Part shown: in pieces, positions 1-7,062 of the stretch
How the letters are laid out: the number at the start of each line of letters is the position of its first letter
How positions within the stretch are numbered: position 1 is the stretch's first letter
DNA from: a virus
Reading direction: 5' to 3' (one strand)
IMG/VR virus record: IMGVR_UViG_3300050821_012639
Location: 1 to 20,378 of that record
DNA length: 20,378 nt
The notes under the pieces: generated by a model
Databases searched by the model: none
The model's input: only the letters and a program-made list of their open reading frames with translations
What the model was told of the DNA's origin: nothing
Translations under genes and position numbers: made by a program

Positions 1-58
1 GGGTTAACCGTATAACGGTTTAGCAAACCGCCGCCTTCAGCCACTCGGCCACCCCTCC
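1..58 (-). tRNA. tRNA-Ser(GCU), 5' part; 3' part lies outside the window
   Basis: Read on the minus strand, the sequence starts GGAGGGGTGGCCGAGTGGCT at 58, the usual acceptor and D-arm start of a bacterial tRNA-Ser. The anticodon stem is GCGGT/ACCGT and the anticodon GCT lies at 24-22. The long variable arm typical of tRNA-Ser begins as the gene runs off the window. This copy keeps its natural 3' half, so it is the functional tRNA after integration. Its 5' half and upstream 41 bases are the part duplicated at the other end of the element. The integrase gene reads towards it on the same strand. Confidence 0.9.
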
Positions 59-99
59 ACCGAAGAGCGGGTGCACGGCGTATGCGGCTTAAGTTCTAG
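19..99. repeat. attL: left attachment-site direct repeat
   Basis: Bases 19-89 match 20281-20351 with one difference (C68 versus T20330). After three mismatches the match GTTCTAG continues to 99 and 20361. The repeat starts in the anticodon loop of tRNA-Ser, runs to the tRNA 5' end at 58 and extends about 41 bases upstream. It is in the same orientation at both ends, as expected after site-specific recombination. The integrase gene starts 82 bases further in. The calling of attL versus attR is arbitrary. Confidence 0.88.
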
Positions 100-157
100 A
101 GTTCCACGCCAGCCCGGTCAACCGACCGGTTAACGTCGCCTGGGAACAAGCCGCGAA

Positions 158-195
158 CTGGCACCGGTTTTGGCACCGGTCTATCTCTTGGCACC
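158..195. promoter_or_regulatory. Putative integrase arm-type sites, left end
   Basis: Three GGCACC motifs lie at 160-165, 172-177 and 190-195, the last inside the 3' end of int. The block GGCACCGGTTTTGGCACC at 160-177 is exactly repeated at 20143-20160 near the other end, in the same orientation. Paired, spaced repeats flanking the core are what tyrosine integrases of the lambda type bind with their N-terminal domain. This role is inferred from position and duplication only. Confidence 0.5.
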
Positions 196-1320
196 GAAGG
201 CCGCTTCAATCGCCTCCGCTGCCTTGTCGTCGCGCGCCGCGAACCTATGGGCGTAGACCTTCAGCGTCGTCGCAGCATTGGCATGACCGATGCGCTGCGA
301 GACGGTCAGTACATCGAGGCCGGCTGAAATCAGCGCGCTAACGTGCGAGTGCCGCAGCGCGTGTAGCATAACCTTGGGAAGCTTCCTTGATCGGCTGATG
401 CGAGCCCAATCCCGGCTTAGGTTGTTCGGAGGGATTGGGCTGCCGTCGATGGTTGAGAAGACGAGATCGTCCGCCTCAAGGCGTCCCATGCCGAGCTGAA
501 GCCGAAGGGCGAGCTGCGCTGCGCGGTGCGCTTTCAAGGCGTCGATTGTCGAAGCCGGTAGCGACACGTTGCGCCGCGATTGCCGGGTCTTTGGCGCTTT
601 GAAGCGCAGGCCGGCGCGGGTCTGCTCGAGGCTGCGCTCGACCCGTAGGACGCCGCGATCGAAATCAATCGTTCCCCAGGTCAGCGCCAGCAGTTCGCCG
701 CGGCGTAACCCTGTCCCGATCGCCACGGTAAAGATCGGTCGCAACCAGTGATCGGAAAGCTTTGTCATGATCTCTGCAACCTCATCGGAGGTCAGGATCG
801 TGACCTCACTGGCCTTGATTTTCGGCGGCTCGGCCGCGCTGGCGACATTTCGGTTGACCTTTTCCAAGCGCAAGGCGACCGCGAGCCCACGGTGTAGGAC
901 ACGGTGCGCGTGCCTGACGGTCTGCGCAGACAGCGGGCGCCCGTTCTTACCGCCCCGGTTCAATAGCGTATCGTGCCACTCCTCGATCTGGGCAAGCTTT
1001 AGGCGTTGAAGCGGCGTCGCGCCGAGGTAGGGGATGATTTGCTGCTCTGCGAGCTGCTGATAGCGCTCGACCGTTTTCCCGCTCAAGCCGTGATTGCCGC
1101 CGAGCCAGGTCCGCAGATGCTGCGCGACGGTCACCTTGCTCGGGTCGATGCCGTTTCCTTCGACCTCGGCAGCGATTAAACGGGCGAGCTCTTTCTTCGC
1201 TGCCGCTCGGTCGCCGCGGAAGGTGACATACCGGGTCCGTCTTGAACCGTCAGGGGCGCTAGCTGCTTCGTATTTGAGCCTGTAACCTTTGCCGCGCTTG
1301 GTAATGCTGCCCTGGCTCAT
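181..1320 (-). CDS. int: Tyrosine recombinase / phage integrase
   Basis: A 379-residue site-specific recombinase that would integrate the element into tRNA-Ser and, with an excisionase, remove it. An N-terminal AP2-like arm-binding segment (about 1-60) is followed by a SAM-like core-binding domain (about 62-155) and a C-terminal catalytic domain. Catalytic residues are visible: R206 in GTGLRRGELLAL, H320 and R323 in HALRHSH, H346 in RIGHANAATT and the nucleophile Y356 in LKVYAHRF. The length is normal for the family and the gene looks intact. ATG at 1320 overlaps the stop of the upstream ribbon-helix-helix gene by four bases and has a GGAGGTGA ribosome site, so the two are translationally coupled. 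The gene ends 82 bases from attL. Confidence 0.96.
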   Translation of the reverse strand: MSQGSITKRGKGYRLKYEAASAPDGSRRTRYVTFRGDRAAAKKELARLIAAEVEGNGIDPSKVTVAQHLRTWLGGNHGLSGKTVERYQQLAEQQIIPYLGATPLQRLKLAQIEEWHDTLLNRGGKNGRPLSAQTVRHAHRVLHRGLAVALRLEKVNRNVASAAEPPKIKASEVTILTSDEVAEIMTKLSDHWLRPIFTVAIGTGLRRGELLALTWGTIDFDRGVLRVERSLEQTRAGLRFKAPKTRQSRRNVSLPASTIDALKAHRAAQLALRLQLGMGRLEADDLVFSTIDGSPIPPNNLSRDWARISRSRKLPKVMLHALRHSHVSALISAGLDVLTVSQRIGHANAATTLKVYAHRFAARDDKAAEAIEAAFGAKR

Positions 1321-1811
1321 TTGTCACCTCCGTGGGGGCCGTTGATCTCACGGTCCGCTTGCTCGAGCTGATCCATAAGCGGGCCTCCGTACCTCCGCCG
1401 CAATTGCGCGTCGTGATCAGTGGGAAGGTTGAGCCGACTATCACCCCGATAGCCGAGGTCGCTGATCATCTGGCGGACCATCATGGCCGGTTGTGACGTT
1501 TCGTCAGGGACCTTCACATGTTTAAGCAGCTCAGTTATGGCTGCGGACCCGCCTCCGCGCCGGATCGCGTCGCATACGAGGCGCGCCAGACCCGCTCTCT
1601 CGCCGAAAGCTAAGGAAAAGGTCTCGTCGAGCATTTGCTCGTCGCGAAAGCTGGCCTCCAGCCGGAGCTCGACCTCGTTTCCAAGTGGTCGGTCGTTCCG
1701 CTGAGCGGCTTGGCTCAGCTTGTTGAACAGCTCACCTCTGACCCGCGTCGACATCGCGATTCGTTCGTTGGGATCGCGCTCGACGCGGGGCCTACCCCTG
1801 CGTTCAGCCAT
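1317..1811 (-). CDS. Ribbon-helix-helix (Arc-like) DNA-binding protein
   Basis: A 164-residue protein whose first 50 residues fit an Arc/MetJ-type ribbon-helix-helix fold: a basic lead (RRGRPRVERDP), a strand (RIAMSTRV), then helices around ELFNKLSQAAQRNDRP and LGNEVELRLEASF. The remaining 110 residues match no family I recognise. ATG 1811 is preferred over the adjacent GTG 1814 because GAGGC lies about eight bases upstream. It is the first gene of a two-gene unit with int. It faces an excisionase-like gene across a 136-bp region holding operator-like repeats, so it probably represses one or both promoters there. No CI-like repressor was found, so this protein could be the lysogeny regulator (inference). 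Confidence 0.7.
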   Translation of the reverse strand: MAERRGRPRVERDPNERIAMSTRVRGELFNKLSQAAQRNDRPLGNEVELRLEASFRDEQMLDETFSLAFGERAGLARLVCDAIRRGGGSAAITELLKHVKVPDETSQPAMMVRQMISDLGYRGDSRLNLPTDHDAQLRRRYGGPLMDQLEQADREINGPHGGDK

Positions 1812-1856
1812 CACTGCCTCGTCGATAAAATCGCATCCAATACCGAAATAGGCTCA

Positions 1857-1924
1857 TTTTAGTGCTCTAGCAATAAATTATTTTACCCGGCGCCCGCCAG
1901 TATGCTATTTAGTGCCCAGAGCAC
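1857..1924. promoter_or_regulatory. Divergent control region with repeated operator-like motif
   Basis: The gap between the divergent ribbon-helix-helix and excisionase-like genes is AT-rich. TTTAGTGCTC begins at 1858 and TTTAGTGCCC at 1908. The second is part of an inverted repeat, GTGCCCAGAGCAC (1912-1924), and the first lies in the imperfect palindrome TGCTCTAGCA. A possible -10 element TATGCT (1901-1906) sits just before the second motif. Two copies of one motif flanking a promoter suggest binding by the neighbouring regulator. No -35 element was convincingly placed. Confidence 0.4.
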
Positions 1925-1947
1925 AAATTGTCCCTAGGGGATGTGTC

Positions 1948-2166
1948 ATGTCCATTTTCGACGCCGACCCGGGCGGCATGTCTGCATCGCCGATCGAGCG
2001 CCGCACCTACAGTCTCGCAGAGGTGGCTCAGCTTCTCGGAATTTCACGAAATAGTGCCTATGTGGCGGCGCGCAATAACGACTTGGGGGTACCGGTGATC
2101 CGGGTCGGGTCTCGGATGCTTGTCTCTCGTGTCGCGCTTGATCGCCTCCTAGACGGCGGCGTGTAG
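1948..2166 (+). CDS. Excisionase-like helix-turn-helix protein
   Basis: A 72-residue protein with the pattern of small MerR-like/excisionase DNA-binding domains: YSLAEVAQLLGISRNSAYVA (helix-turn-helix), then GVPVIRVGSRMLVSRVALDRLL (wing and closing helix), about residues 20-70. ATG 1948 is chosen because AGGGG ends seven bases upstream, and the longer frame from 1912 lacks such a site. It is transcribed away from int across a shared control region, the usual place for a recombination directionality factor. It could also be a transcriptional regulator of the plus-strand genes. The fold is clear; the exact role is inferred. Confidence 0.72.
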   Translation: MSIFDADPGGMSASPIERRTYSLAEVAQLLGISRNSAYVAARNNDLGVPVIRVGSRMLVSRVALDRLLDGGV

Positions 2167-2173
2167 CGAGCTC

Positions 2174-2371
2174 ATGGCGACGGCGTCACGCACCCCGCGA
2201 CGTGCAGCTATAGAGCACGCATACGTTCAATGGCTGACGGAGCACCGGGGTATGTCGCCTGACGACGCGCTCATTGTAGCGCGCCGACCGCGTCCGCGAC
2301 CCTTTGAACAGAAACCGAGGCCGGTCACCTACCGGGACAACGTCGTGCCTCTGCGACGGCGGATGGCCTGA
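2174..2371 (+). CDS. Small basic hypothetical protein
   Basis: A 65-residue protein starting at ATG 2174, seven bases after the excisionase-like gene, and ending directly before the ATG of the next gene. It is Arg/Pro-rich in the C-terminal half (RRPRPRPFEQKPRP) and has a short helical N-terminal part. No family was recognised. The tight spacing on both sides supports a place in the early operon. The ribosome site is weak, so translation may depend on coupling. Confidence 0.55.
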   Translation: MATASRTPRRAAIEHAYVQWLTEHRGMSPDDALIVARRPRPRPFEQKPRPVTYRDNVVPLRRRMA

Positions 2372-2782
2372 ATGTCCGACAGCGACCATCCTTTGGTCAC
2401 CCGGCGGCTGGCCAAACTGCGCCTGCGGATTGGCCGAGTAGGGTTAGACGTAAGCCTTACGCTCGCCGAAAAACCTCAAAACCGCATATCGGCTCCCACG
2501 GCCCAGGTGATCACCGCGGCCGCGATTAAGTCGGCGACGTTGCGCAAGCGCCGTCAGCGCGAACGCGAGCGCACTGAATTATCCACGGTCACGAGAGGGG
2601 TGACACCTGTCACGCCTGGTCACGCTGATGTCACGCTTTCGGGTGTGACAGGCGTGACACCGGTCACGCCGGCACCCAAGGCGTTGGGGCCCGGCTGGCG
2701 CAGGATCGGCAACGCTATTCAAAGGGTTGCGCAACCGTGGGCACAAACGGAAACGGGCGTGACAGGGCGTGACAGGGCGTGA
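2372..2782 (+). CDS. Unrecognised early protein with VTP/VTG repeats; possible first half of a split gene
   Basis: A 136-residue protein starting at ATG 2372, one base after the previous stop codon. The N-terminal 50 residues are unremarkable. Residues 53-66 are strongly basic (KSATLRKRRQRERERT), and residues 70-98 repeat the triplet VTP/VTG. That repeat is the coding face of a DNA array of GTGACA motifs. The frame stops at 2782 inside three 10-bp units (GGGCGTGAC plus A or C), overlapping the next gene by 14 bases. Removing one unit would join the two frames into one 266-residue protein. The iteron-like DNA inside a coding region recalls lambda O, where the origin lies in the initiator gene, but no initiator domain was recognised. 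Confidence 0.6.
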   Translation: MSDSDHPLVTRRLAKLRLRIGRVGLDVSLTLAEKPQNRISAPTAQVITAAAIKSATLRKRRQRERERTELSTVTRGVTPVTPGHADVTLSGVTGVTPVTPAPKALGPGWRRIGNAIQRVAQPWAQTETGVTGRDRA

Positions 2783-2808
2783 CCGGGGCGTGACAGGTGT
2801 CACGTCCT
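2587..2808. repeat. GTGACA/TGTCAC iteron-like array (candidate origin)
   Basis: About a dozen copies of TGAC-centred motifs on both strands fall in two clusters, 2587-2667 and 2755-2808. Palindromic versions are GTGACACCTGTCAC (2600-2613), its reverse complement GTGACAGGTGTCAC (2790-2803) and GTGACACCGGTCAC (2654-2667). Between them lie tandem 10-bp GGGCGTGACA units at 2755-2784. The density is far above chance and it lies inside genes, so the DNA itself may be a binding array for replication or partition. No initiator gene was identified, so this is only a candidate. Confidence 0.5.
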
Positions 2809-3182
2809 ACGTAAACGTAGAAAAGAACTTATACGAGAAAAAGGAACCGTCTCTCCAAGAGGAAGCCGCTGCGAGCGCGCGCGTAAAGCTGTCCCCGCAT
2901 AACGCGAGGCTAGCGCGATCCCTGGGCTTGGACCCAGCGCAGATGGTCAAATTTCTCTGGTTCCAAGCTCGCCTCAAGCAGGCGGTAGACGAGGCCTACC
3001 CCCAAGCCACCTATCTCCTCGAGCAAATGCCCGATGAACGAGTTGTCTTGTGGTGCAACGAGATGGCTTCCCCACCGGGCTCGGTCACGCACCACCTTGA
3101 AGTGCTCGACCGTCGCCGCAGGTCGGCACAGGCCAATCTCCTACTCACGATCCCGGGTGCACGGAGGGAGGACGCGGCATGA
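2769..3182 (+). CDS. Unrecognised protein; possible second half of a split gene
   Basis: A frame of 137 residues from GTG 2769 to the stop at 3182. The first 12 residues are still encoded by the GTGACA array, and there is no ribosome site before the GTG. After a charged linker (EKNLYEKKEPSLQEEAAA) comes an alpha-helical part, about residues 40-137, with the segment SLGLDPAQMVKFLWFQ. No family was recognised. The lack of a start signal and the repeat at the junction suggest the real product begins at 2372, with the frame changed by slippage in the 10-bp units. The stop overlaps an ATG that opens only a 12-codon frame. Confidence 0.55.
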   Translation: MTGRDRGVTGVTSYVNVEKNLYEKKEPSLQEEAAASARVKLSPHNARLARSLGLDPAQMVKFLWFQARLKQAVDEAYPQATYLLEQMPDERVVLWCNEMASPPGSVTHHLEVLDRRRRSAQANLLLTIPGARREDAA

Positions 3183-3203
3183 CAATCGCCAAGGGGGTGC
3201 AGA

Positions 3204-3857
3204 ATGCTCAGGATTAAGGTCGACACCCGCCAATGGGAACGGGGCTTCGATCAGCTTGCACGGAAGGTGCTGCCGCAAGCGATGGCGCAAACGCTCAATG
3301 CGGTTGGCGCCGAAGCGATCAAAGCCGAGCGCCAGGCCGAATTCCAGCAGCTCGATCGCCCGACGCCCTTCACCACAAACCAGGGTCTTCGTCTTAAGCT
3401 GGCCCGCAAGACCGACCTCGAGGCGGTCGTCTATATCCCGCCGATCCAGTCGCATTATCTCGCTCCTGAGATCGAGGGCGGCCTGCAGGTCTTGAGCGGC
3501 AACAGCCAAGCGATCCTGAGACCGATCAACCAGGCGACCAACCAATACGGCAACATCCCTCGTAACCTATTGGCCCGGTTGCGAGGTCGGCCTGATGTCT
3601 TCGTTGGCCGCGTGAAGGGCGTCGATGGGGTCTGGCAACGGCTTACTGTCAAACAAGGTCAGCGCCACGCTAGGCGCCTCGGGTTGAAATCGACGCCATC
3701 ATCGGCACCGCGGTTGAAGCTGCTGATCCGCTTCAGTGATCCAGTCGAAGTCAAGACGCGCTATCGCTTCGGAGAGGCGACCCTCCGCGTGGCGCGGCAG
3801 ATGATCGGGCCCGAGCTGCAGCGGCAGTTGAGGAAAGCTTTGACGGCCGCGAGATGA
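3204..3857 (+). CDS. Phage minor tail protein Z-like protein
   Basis: A 217-residue protein starting at ATG 3204 with AAGGGGGTG about seven bases upstream. The N-terminal helix (FDQLARKVLPQAMAQTLNAV), the following basic segment, the middle turn FVGRVKGVDGVWQRL and the basic amphipathic C-terminal helix (GPELQRQLRKALTAAR) follow the layout of lambda gpZ-type tail completion proteins. Those are about 190 residues and act where the tail joins the head. The resemblance is in layout and style, not in a diagnostic motif. It lies directly upstream of the terminase genes, an unusual place for a tail protein in lambda-like order. Confidence 0.45.
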   Translation: MLRIKVDTRQWERGFDQLARKVLPQAMAQTLNAVGAEAIKAERQAEFQQLDRPTPFTTNQGLRLKLARKTDLEAVVYIPPIQSHYLAPEIEGGLQVLSGNSQAILRPINQATNQYGNIPRNLLARLRGRPDVFVGRVKGVDGVWQRLTVKQGQRHARRLGLKSTPSSAPRLKLLIRFSDPVEVKTRYRFGEATLRVARQMIGPELQRQLRKALTAAR

Positions 3858-3917
3858 GCCCTGGAACTCCTAATCGATTGATATCACGGGTCCTTCGGGA
3901 GGGTTTTCTGCTCGCAG

Positions 3918-3952
3918 GTTTCACGCCGCGCGGGATTTTCCAAGAGTGAAAC
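3918..3952. repeat. Inverted repeat GTTTCAC...GTGAAAC upstream of the terminase genes
   Basis: GTTTCAC (3918-3924) is mirrored by GTGAAAC (3946-3952) across 21 bases, in the 138-bp gap before the small terminase gene. The same GTTTCAC word recurs as a tandem pair in the gap at 7000-7023. It may be a regulatory site for late genes. No promoter hexamers were confidently seen. Confidence 0.3.
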
Positions 3953-3995
3953 GCCTCGCGCTTTGTCGAATCGACGCCCGGTGGGAGGGGCGCGC

Positions 3996-4568
3996 ATGAG
4001 TGAGGTCGTCACGAAAAGCGAATACGCGCGGCGTCATGGTGTGACGCCGGGTGCCGTGACAGCCTGGCTCGCGCGCGGTCACCTGTCGGCCGAAGCGGTG
4101 ACGGCCGATGGCCGCATTAATGTCGAGATCGCCGACGCGCAGCTGCGCGAGCGGCTCGACCATGCTCGGCACGCGACCGACGTCGATCATCCTCCCGCCG
4201 GCGACGACGCTGTGACGACGCCGGCCGCGGCCGCATTGATCGAGCGTCAGCGCCTCCAGCGAATCGAAGAAAGCGATCTCAGGCTGCGCCGTCTTCGCCG
4301 CGAGGAGCTCGAGCACGCGGGAACCCTGGCGAACGTCGACACCATGGGGAAGGTAATCGGCCGCAGGCTTCAGGAACTGTGGGCGTCGCTCGAGCGCTGG
4401 GGCCAGGATCAACTCCTCGCTGAGCTCAGGCGCGACATCGCCGCCGGCGGTAACGGGATCGAGGTTTGGCGCCGAGAGGTCCGAGCCTTCCGGGCGGCCC
4501 GCGCCGAGGCTGATGAGCGGCTCGCCGTAGCGCTTCCCGAGCTTATCGGCATGGCCGGCGATGTCTGA
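3996..4568 (+). CDS. Terminase small subunit (Nu1-like)
   Basis: A 190-residue protein likely to bind the packaging site and recruit the large subunit. The N-terminal region is a winged helix-turn-helix of the Nu1 type: VVTKSEYARRHGVTPGAVTAWLARG with a following strand (DGRINVEIADAQLRERL), about residues 4-54. A long charged helical region follows (RQRLQRIEESDLRLRRLRRE), matching the self-association part of the family. ATG 3996 has GGGAGGGG upstream and is preferred over the longer frame from 3963. The stop overlaps the start of the large subunit by eight bases, the common terminase arrangement. Confidence 0.8.
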   Translation: MSEVVTKSEYARRHGVTPGAVTAWLARGHLSAEAVTADGRINVEIADAQLRERLDHARHATDVDHPPAGDDAVTTPAAAALIERQRLQRIEESDLRLRRLRREELEHAGTLANVDTMGKVIGRRLQELWASLERWGQDQLLAELRRDIAAGGNGIEVWRREVRAFRAARAEADERLAVALPELIGMAGDV

Positions 4569-6531
4569 GCTGCTGGTCGCCAATGTCGAGCGCCTCGCGC
4601 TTCAGCTCTTCGCCCAGGCGGCGCGGCCGGCGCCCCCGATCGATCTCAACGCCTGGGCGGTTGAGCACATGGAATTCGGTCCCGACTCACCGTTTCCTGG
4701 CCCCTACGACCCCGACCGCCTGCCGTTCTTCCGACGGGTGCTCGAGGTGCTGGGGCCCGACCATCCCTCGCGCCAGGTTGTTCTCCTCAAGTCCGCCCAG
4801 CTGGGCGGAACGCTCTTGGCTCAAATATTCGTCGCGGCCTCTATGGACCTCGACCCTGGCGGCATCCTTCACGTCCATCCGAGCGAGCCGAACGCGACCG
4901 GCTACGCCCGCACGAAGTGGCGCCCGATGCTTAGGTCCTGTCGCCGGCTTGGGCAGATATTCGAACTGCGACAGAGCAAAGAGGGCGGCAACTCGACGCT
5001 TCACCAGGAGCGGCGCGATGGCCTTGGCTGGCTCCGGATCAGCGGGGCGAACAGCGCGGCATCGCTGTCGATGTATTCGGTGAAGCGCTTGGTCAAAGAC
5101 GACCTCAGCAAATGGGAGGACAACGAAGCCGGCGACCCTGAGGCGCAGGCGGAGAGCCGGACGAAGGCATTCAGGGATGCCAAGATCCTCGCGATCGGGA
5201 CCGGCCTGCTCAAGGGCAGGTGCCGAACCACGGCCGCGTTCATGGCTGGCACCCAGGAGCACTGGCACGTTCCCTGTCCGCACTGCGGCCATCGTCACCC
5301 GCTCGAGCCCGAGAATTTCATCGCGAACATCGATCCGGAGCACCCCGAGCGGGCGTGCTTCACCTGCCCCGACTGCGGCGGCGTCATCGATGAAAAGCAC
5401 CGCGCCAAGATCGTCGCGGCCGGCGAATGGGTGGCGCACAAGCCAGGCGCCGCCGACGTGAGCTTTTTTGTATGGGCCGCTTACGCGCCCTTTGAGCCGT
5501 GGGAGCGGATCGCCCGCGCATATTTGGAGGCGAAGGACGATCCGAAAAGCGAGCAGGTTTGGTGGAATGACACCGCCGGGCGAGCTTACGAGCTTCCTGG
5601 CGAAGCCCCGGCCTGGCAGGAACTGAAGGACCGCGCCGAGAAGGCCCAGCGCTTGCGCGGGGTGGTGCCGATCGGCGCGCTCCTGCTCACGCTTTCCTTT
5701 GACGTTCAGGACGATTATGTCGACGGCGTCGTCGTGGGCTGGGGCCGGGATCTGAGGCGCTGGATTGTCGATCGGGTCCGCGTGGAAGGCCATATCTCGA
5801 CCCCGGAGACGCGCGCTGAGCTCAATGAGCTCGTGGGCCGGTCGTGGCCGACCGCGGTTGGGTCTCGCCGGCGGGTCGATCTCACCGGGATTGATGCCAA
5901 CGCGTGGACCGATGACGTCTTCGATTGGGCCAAGACTTTCCCCAAATCGCGGGTCGTCATGGTCCGCGGCGTTGCCGGCGATGCGGCTCCCTCGCTCGCC
6001 ATCGTCCGCAAAGAACGCCGGCGCGACGGAAAGCTCGTCAAATACGCCGGCCGTTTCTTCAACGTCGGCGTCAATGGCCTGAAGGGTGGTCTCTACAAGT
6101 TCCTGCGGGTCACCGACCCCGATCAGCGTGGTTATGTCGATTTCCCGGCCGGTCTCGAGGACGATTTTTACGAGCAGCTGACCGCCGAGAAGCGCACCGC
6201 GGTCATCGACCGCAAGGGGTTCACGATCTACCAGTGGATCAAACCCCGCTCACTCCGGAACGAAATGCTCGACTGCGCCGTCTACGCCGAGGCGCTCGCG
6301 GGAAAAATTGGGTGGCGCACCTTCACCCCGGCGCAGTGGGCCTCGATCGAAGCCGAACGCGAGGTCGCTGCGGCACCGGTCTCAGCCCAGTCCGATCTCT
6401 TTGCGGCGCCCGTGACTCCATCGCCAGCGAGCACCGAGCCGCCAGCGCCGGCCGAGCGCGCGCCACCGTCTCCCGAGAAAGCTGCTCCTGTGCCCAGGTG
6501 GATCAGCCGATTTGCCGGTCGGCAACTGTAG
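4561..6531 (+). CDS. Terminase large subunit, lambda gpA family
   Basis: A 656-residue packaging motor and nuclease. The N-terminal ATPase shows a Walker-A-like segment KSAQLGGT at residues 77-84, and DDLSKWEDNEAGDPE fits the region following the B motif. A zinc-ribbon-like insert has CPHCG near residue 239 and CPDCG near 270, as in gpA-type proteins. The C-terminal nuclease domain begins with LTLSFDVQDDYVDGVVVGWG, where D381 is the likely first metal ligand, and continues with DLTGIDANAWTDDVFDW. The last 50 residues are a Pro/Ala-rich tail ending in a basic helix, which in lambda contacts the portal. Length and motifs are complete. No portal gene follows, which is abnormal for this family. 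Confidence 0.93.
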   Translation: MSELLVANVERLALQLFAQAARPAPPIDLNAWAVEHMEFGPDSPFPGPYDPDRLPFFRRVLEVLGPDHPSRQVVLLKSAQLGGTLLAQIFVAASMDLDPGGILHVHPSEPNATGYARTKWRPMLRSCRRLGQIFELRQSKEGGNSTLHQERRDGLGWLRISGANSAASLSMYSVKRLVKDDLSKWEDNEAGDPEAQAESRTKAFRDAKILAIGTGLLKGRCRTTAAFMAGTQEHWHVPCPHCGHRHPLEPENFIANIDPEHPERACFTCPDCGGVIDEKHRAKIVAAGEWVAHKPGAADVSFFVWAAYAPFEPWERIARAYLEAKDDPKSEQVWWNDTAGRAYELPGEAPAWQELKDRAEKAQRLRGVVPIGALLLTLSFDVQDDYVDGVVVGWGRDLRRWIVDRVRVEGHISTPETRAELNELVGRSWPTAVGSRRRVDLTGIDANAWTDDVFDWAKTFPKSRVVMVRGVAGDAAPSLAIVRKERRRDGKLVKYAGRFFNVGVNGLKGGLYKFLRVTDPDQRGYVDFPAGLEDDFYEQLTAEKRTAVIDRKGFTIYQWIKPRSLRNEMLDCAVYAEALAGKIGWRTFTPAQWASIEAEREVAAAPVSAQSDLFAAPVTPSPASTEPPAPAERAPPSPEKAAPVPRWISRFAGRQL

Positions 6532-6540
6532 GCGCGCGCT

Positions 6541-6981
6541 GTGTGTAGCCCGGACGATCTTCGCGCCATCGCGACCGCCCTGGAGAACGGTCGCGTCGAG
6601 GGCGTTTCAAACCCTGCGAAAGTCGCCGGTGAGGTTCGGCGCTATCTGAAAGAGGCGCGCGATGGTTTGAGGCTCGAGGCCGCGCTTGGACTGACACCAG
6701 GCCCTGGCAAGCGCGCCTGGTGGACCAAAGAGGCCGAGAGGTATCGCAACGACCAGATCCGTGAGTGGGCGTGCGACCTCTCTGGGCTGAGTTTGCGTAA
6801 AAAAGCACAGGTGATCGCCAAGTTAGGCCGTGATTACCAGACCCGTGGGTTTCGCCTCGATCAGCGCCGCCAGGCCGAGCCCTCATCAGCCGATCCGAGC
6901 CGCCGGCGGATGCGCGCCATCCTGGAAACGGGAGCACCTTTCCCAGGGGTGCGGGAGATCCAACGAATCCTAAAAATGTGA
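6541..6981 (+). CDS. Conserved-looking hypothetical protein in the packaging block
   Basis: A 146-residue, mostly helical, strongly charged protein. The only start available after an in-frame stop is GTG 6541, nine bases after the terminase gene, so translation is probably coupled. Visible segments are VAGEVRRYLKEARDGLRLEAALGL, split by a Gly/Pro turn (TPGPGK), and REWACDLSGLSLRKKAQVIA. The C-terminal tail reads GVREIQRILKM. Lambda-like phages have the head-tail joining protein gpW and the portal here, but this protein resembles neither. Function is unknown. Confidence 0.65.
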   Translation: MCSPDDLRAIATALENGRVEGVSNPAKVAGEVRRYLKEARDGLRLEAALGLTPGPGKRAWWTKEAERYRNDQIREWACDLSGLSLRKKAQVIAKLGRDYQTRGFRLDQRRQAEPSSADPSRRRMRAILETGAPFPGVREIQRILKM

Positions 6982-6999
6982 CATGAGCTCTGTACGCTT

Positions 7000-7023
7000 G
7001 TTTCACACCTATTCGTTTCACAC
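7000..7023. repeat. Tandem GTTTCACAC direct repeats
   Basis: GTTTCACAC occurs at 7000-7008 and again at 7015-7023, a 15-base period, in the 81-bp gap before the next gene. The same core word forms an inverted repeat at 3918-3952. A two-site activator or repressor could bind here. Nothing in the window identifies the binding protein. Confidence 0.35.
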
Positions 7024-7062
7024 GCTGCTCGCGATCCTCTGCTGAGCAACGGGAGATCGCGC

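Noticed and set aside
3179-3217. ATG at 3179 overlapping the previous stop, 12-codon frame
   Set aside because: Too short, and it overlaps the start and ribosome site of the gpZ-like gene; composition is not informative.
3921-4583. Long minus-strand frame opposite the small terminase gene
   Set aside because: It mirrors a plus-strand gene with a clear family match, ribosome site and overlap with the large subunit; it is a shadow of GC-rich third positions.
4687-5793. 368-codon minus-strand frame opposite the large terminase gene
   Set aside because: It has no protein-like features, and the plus strand carries all terminase motifs.
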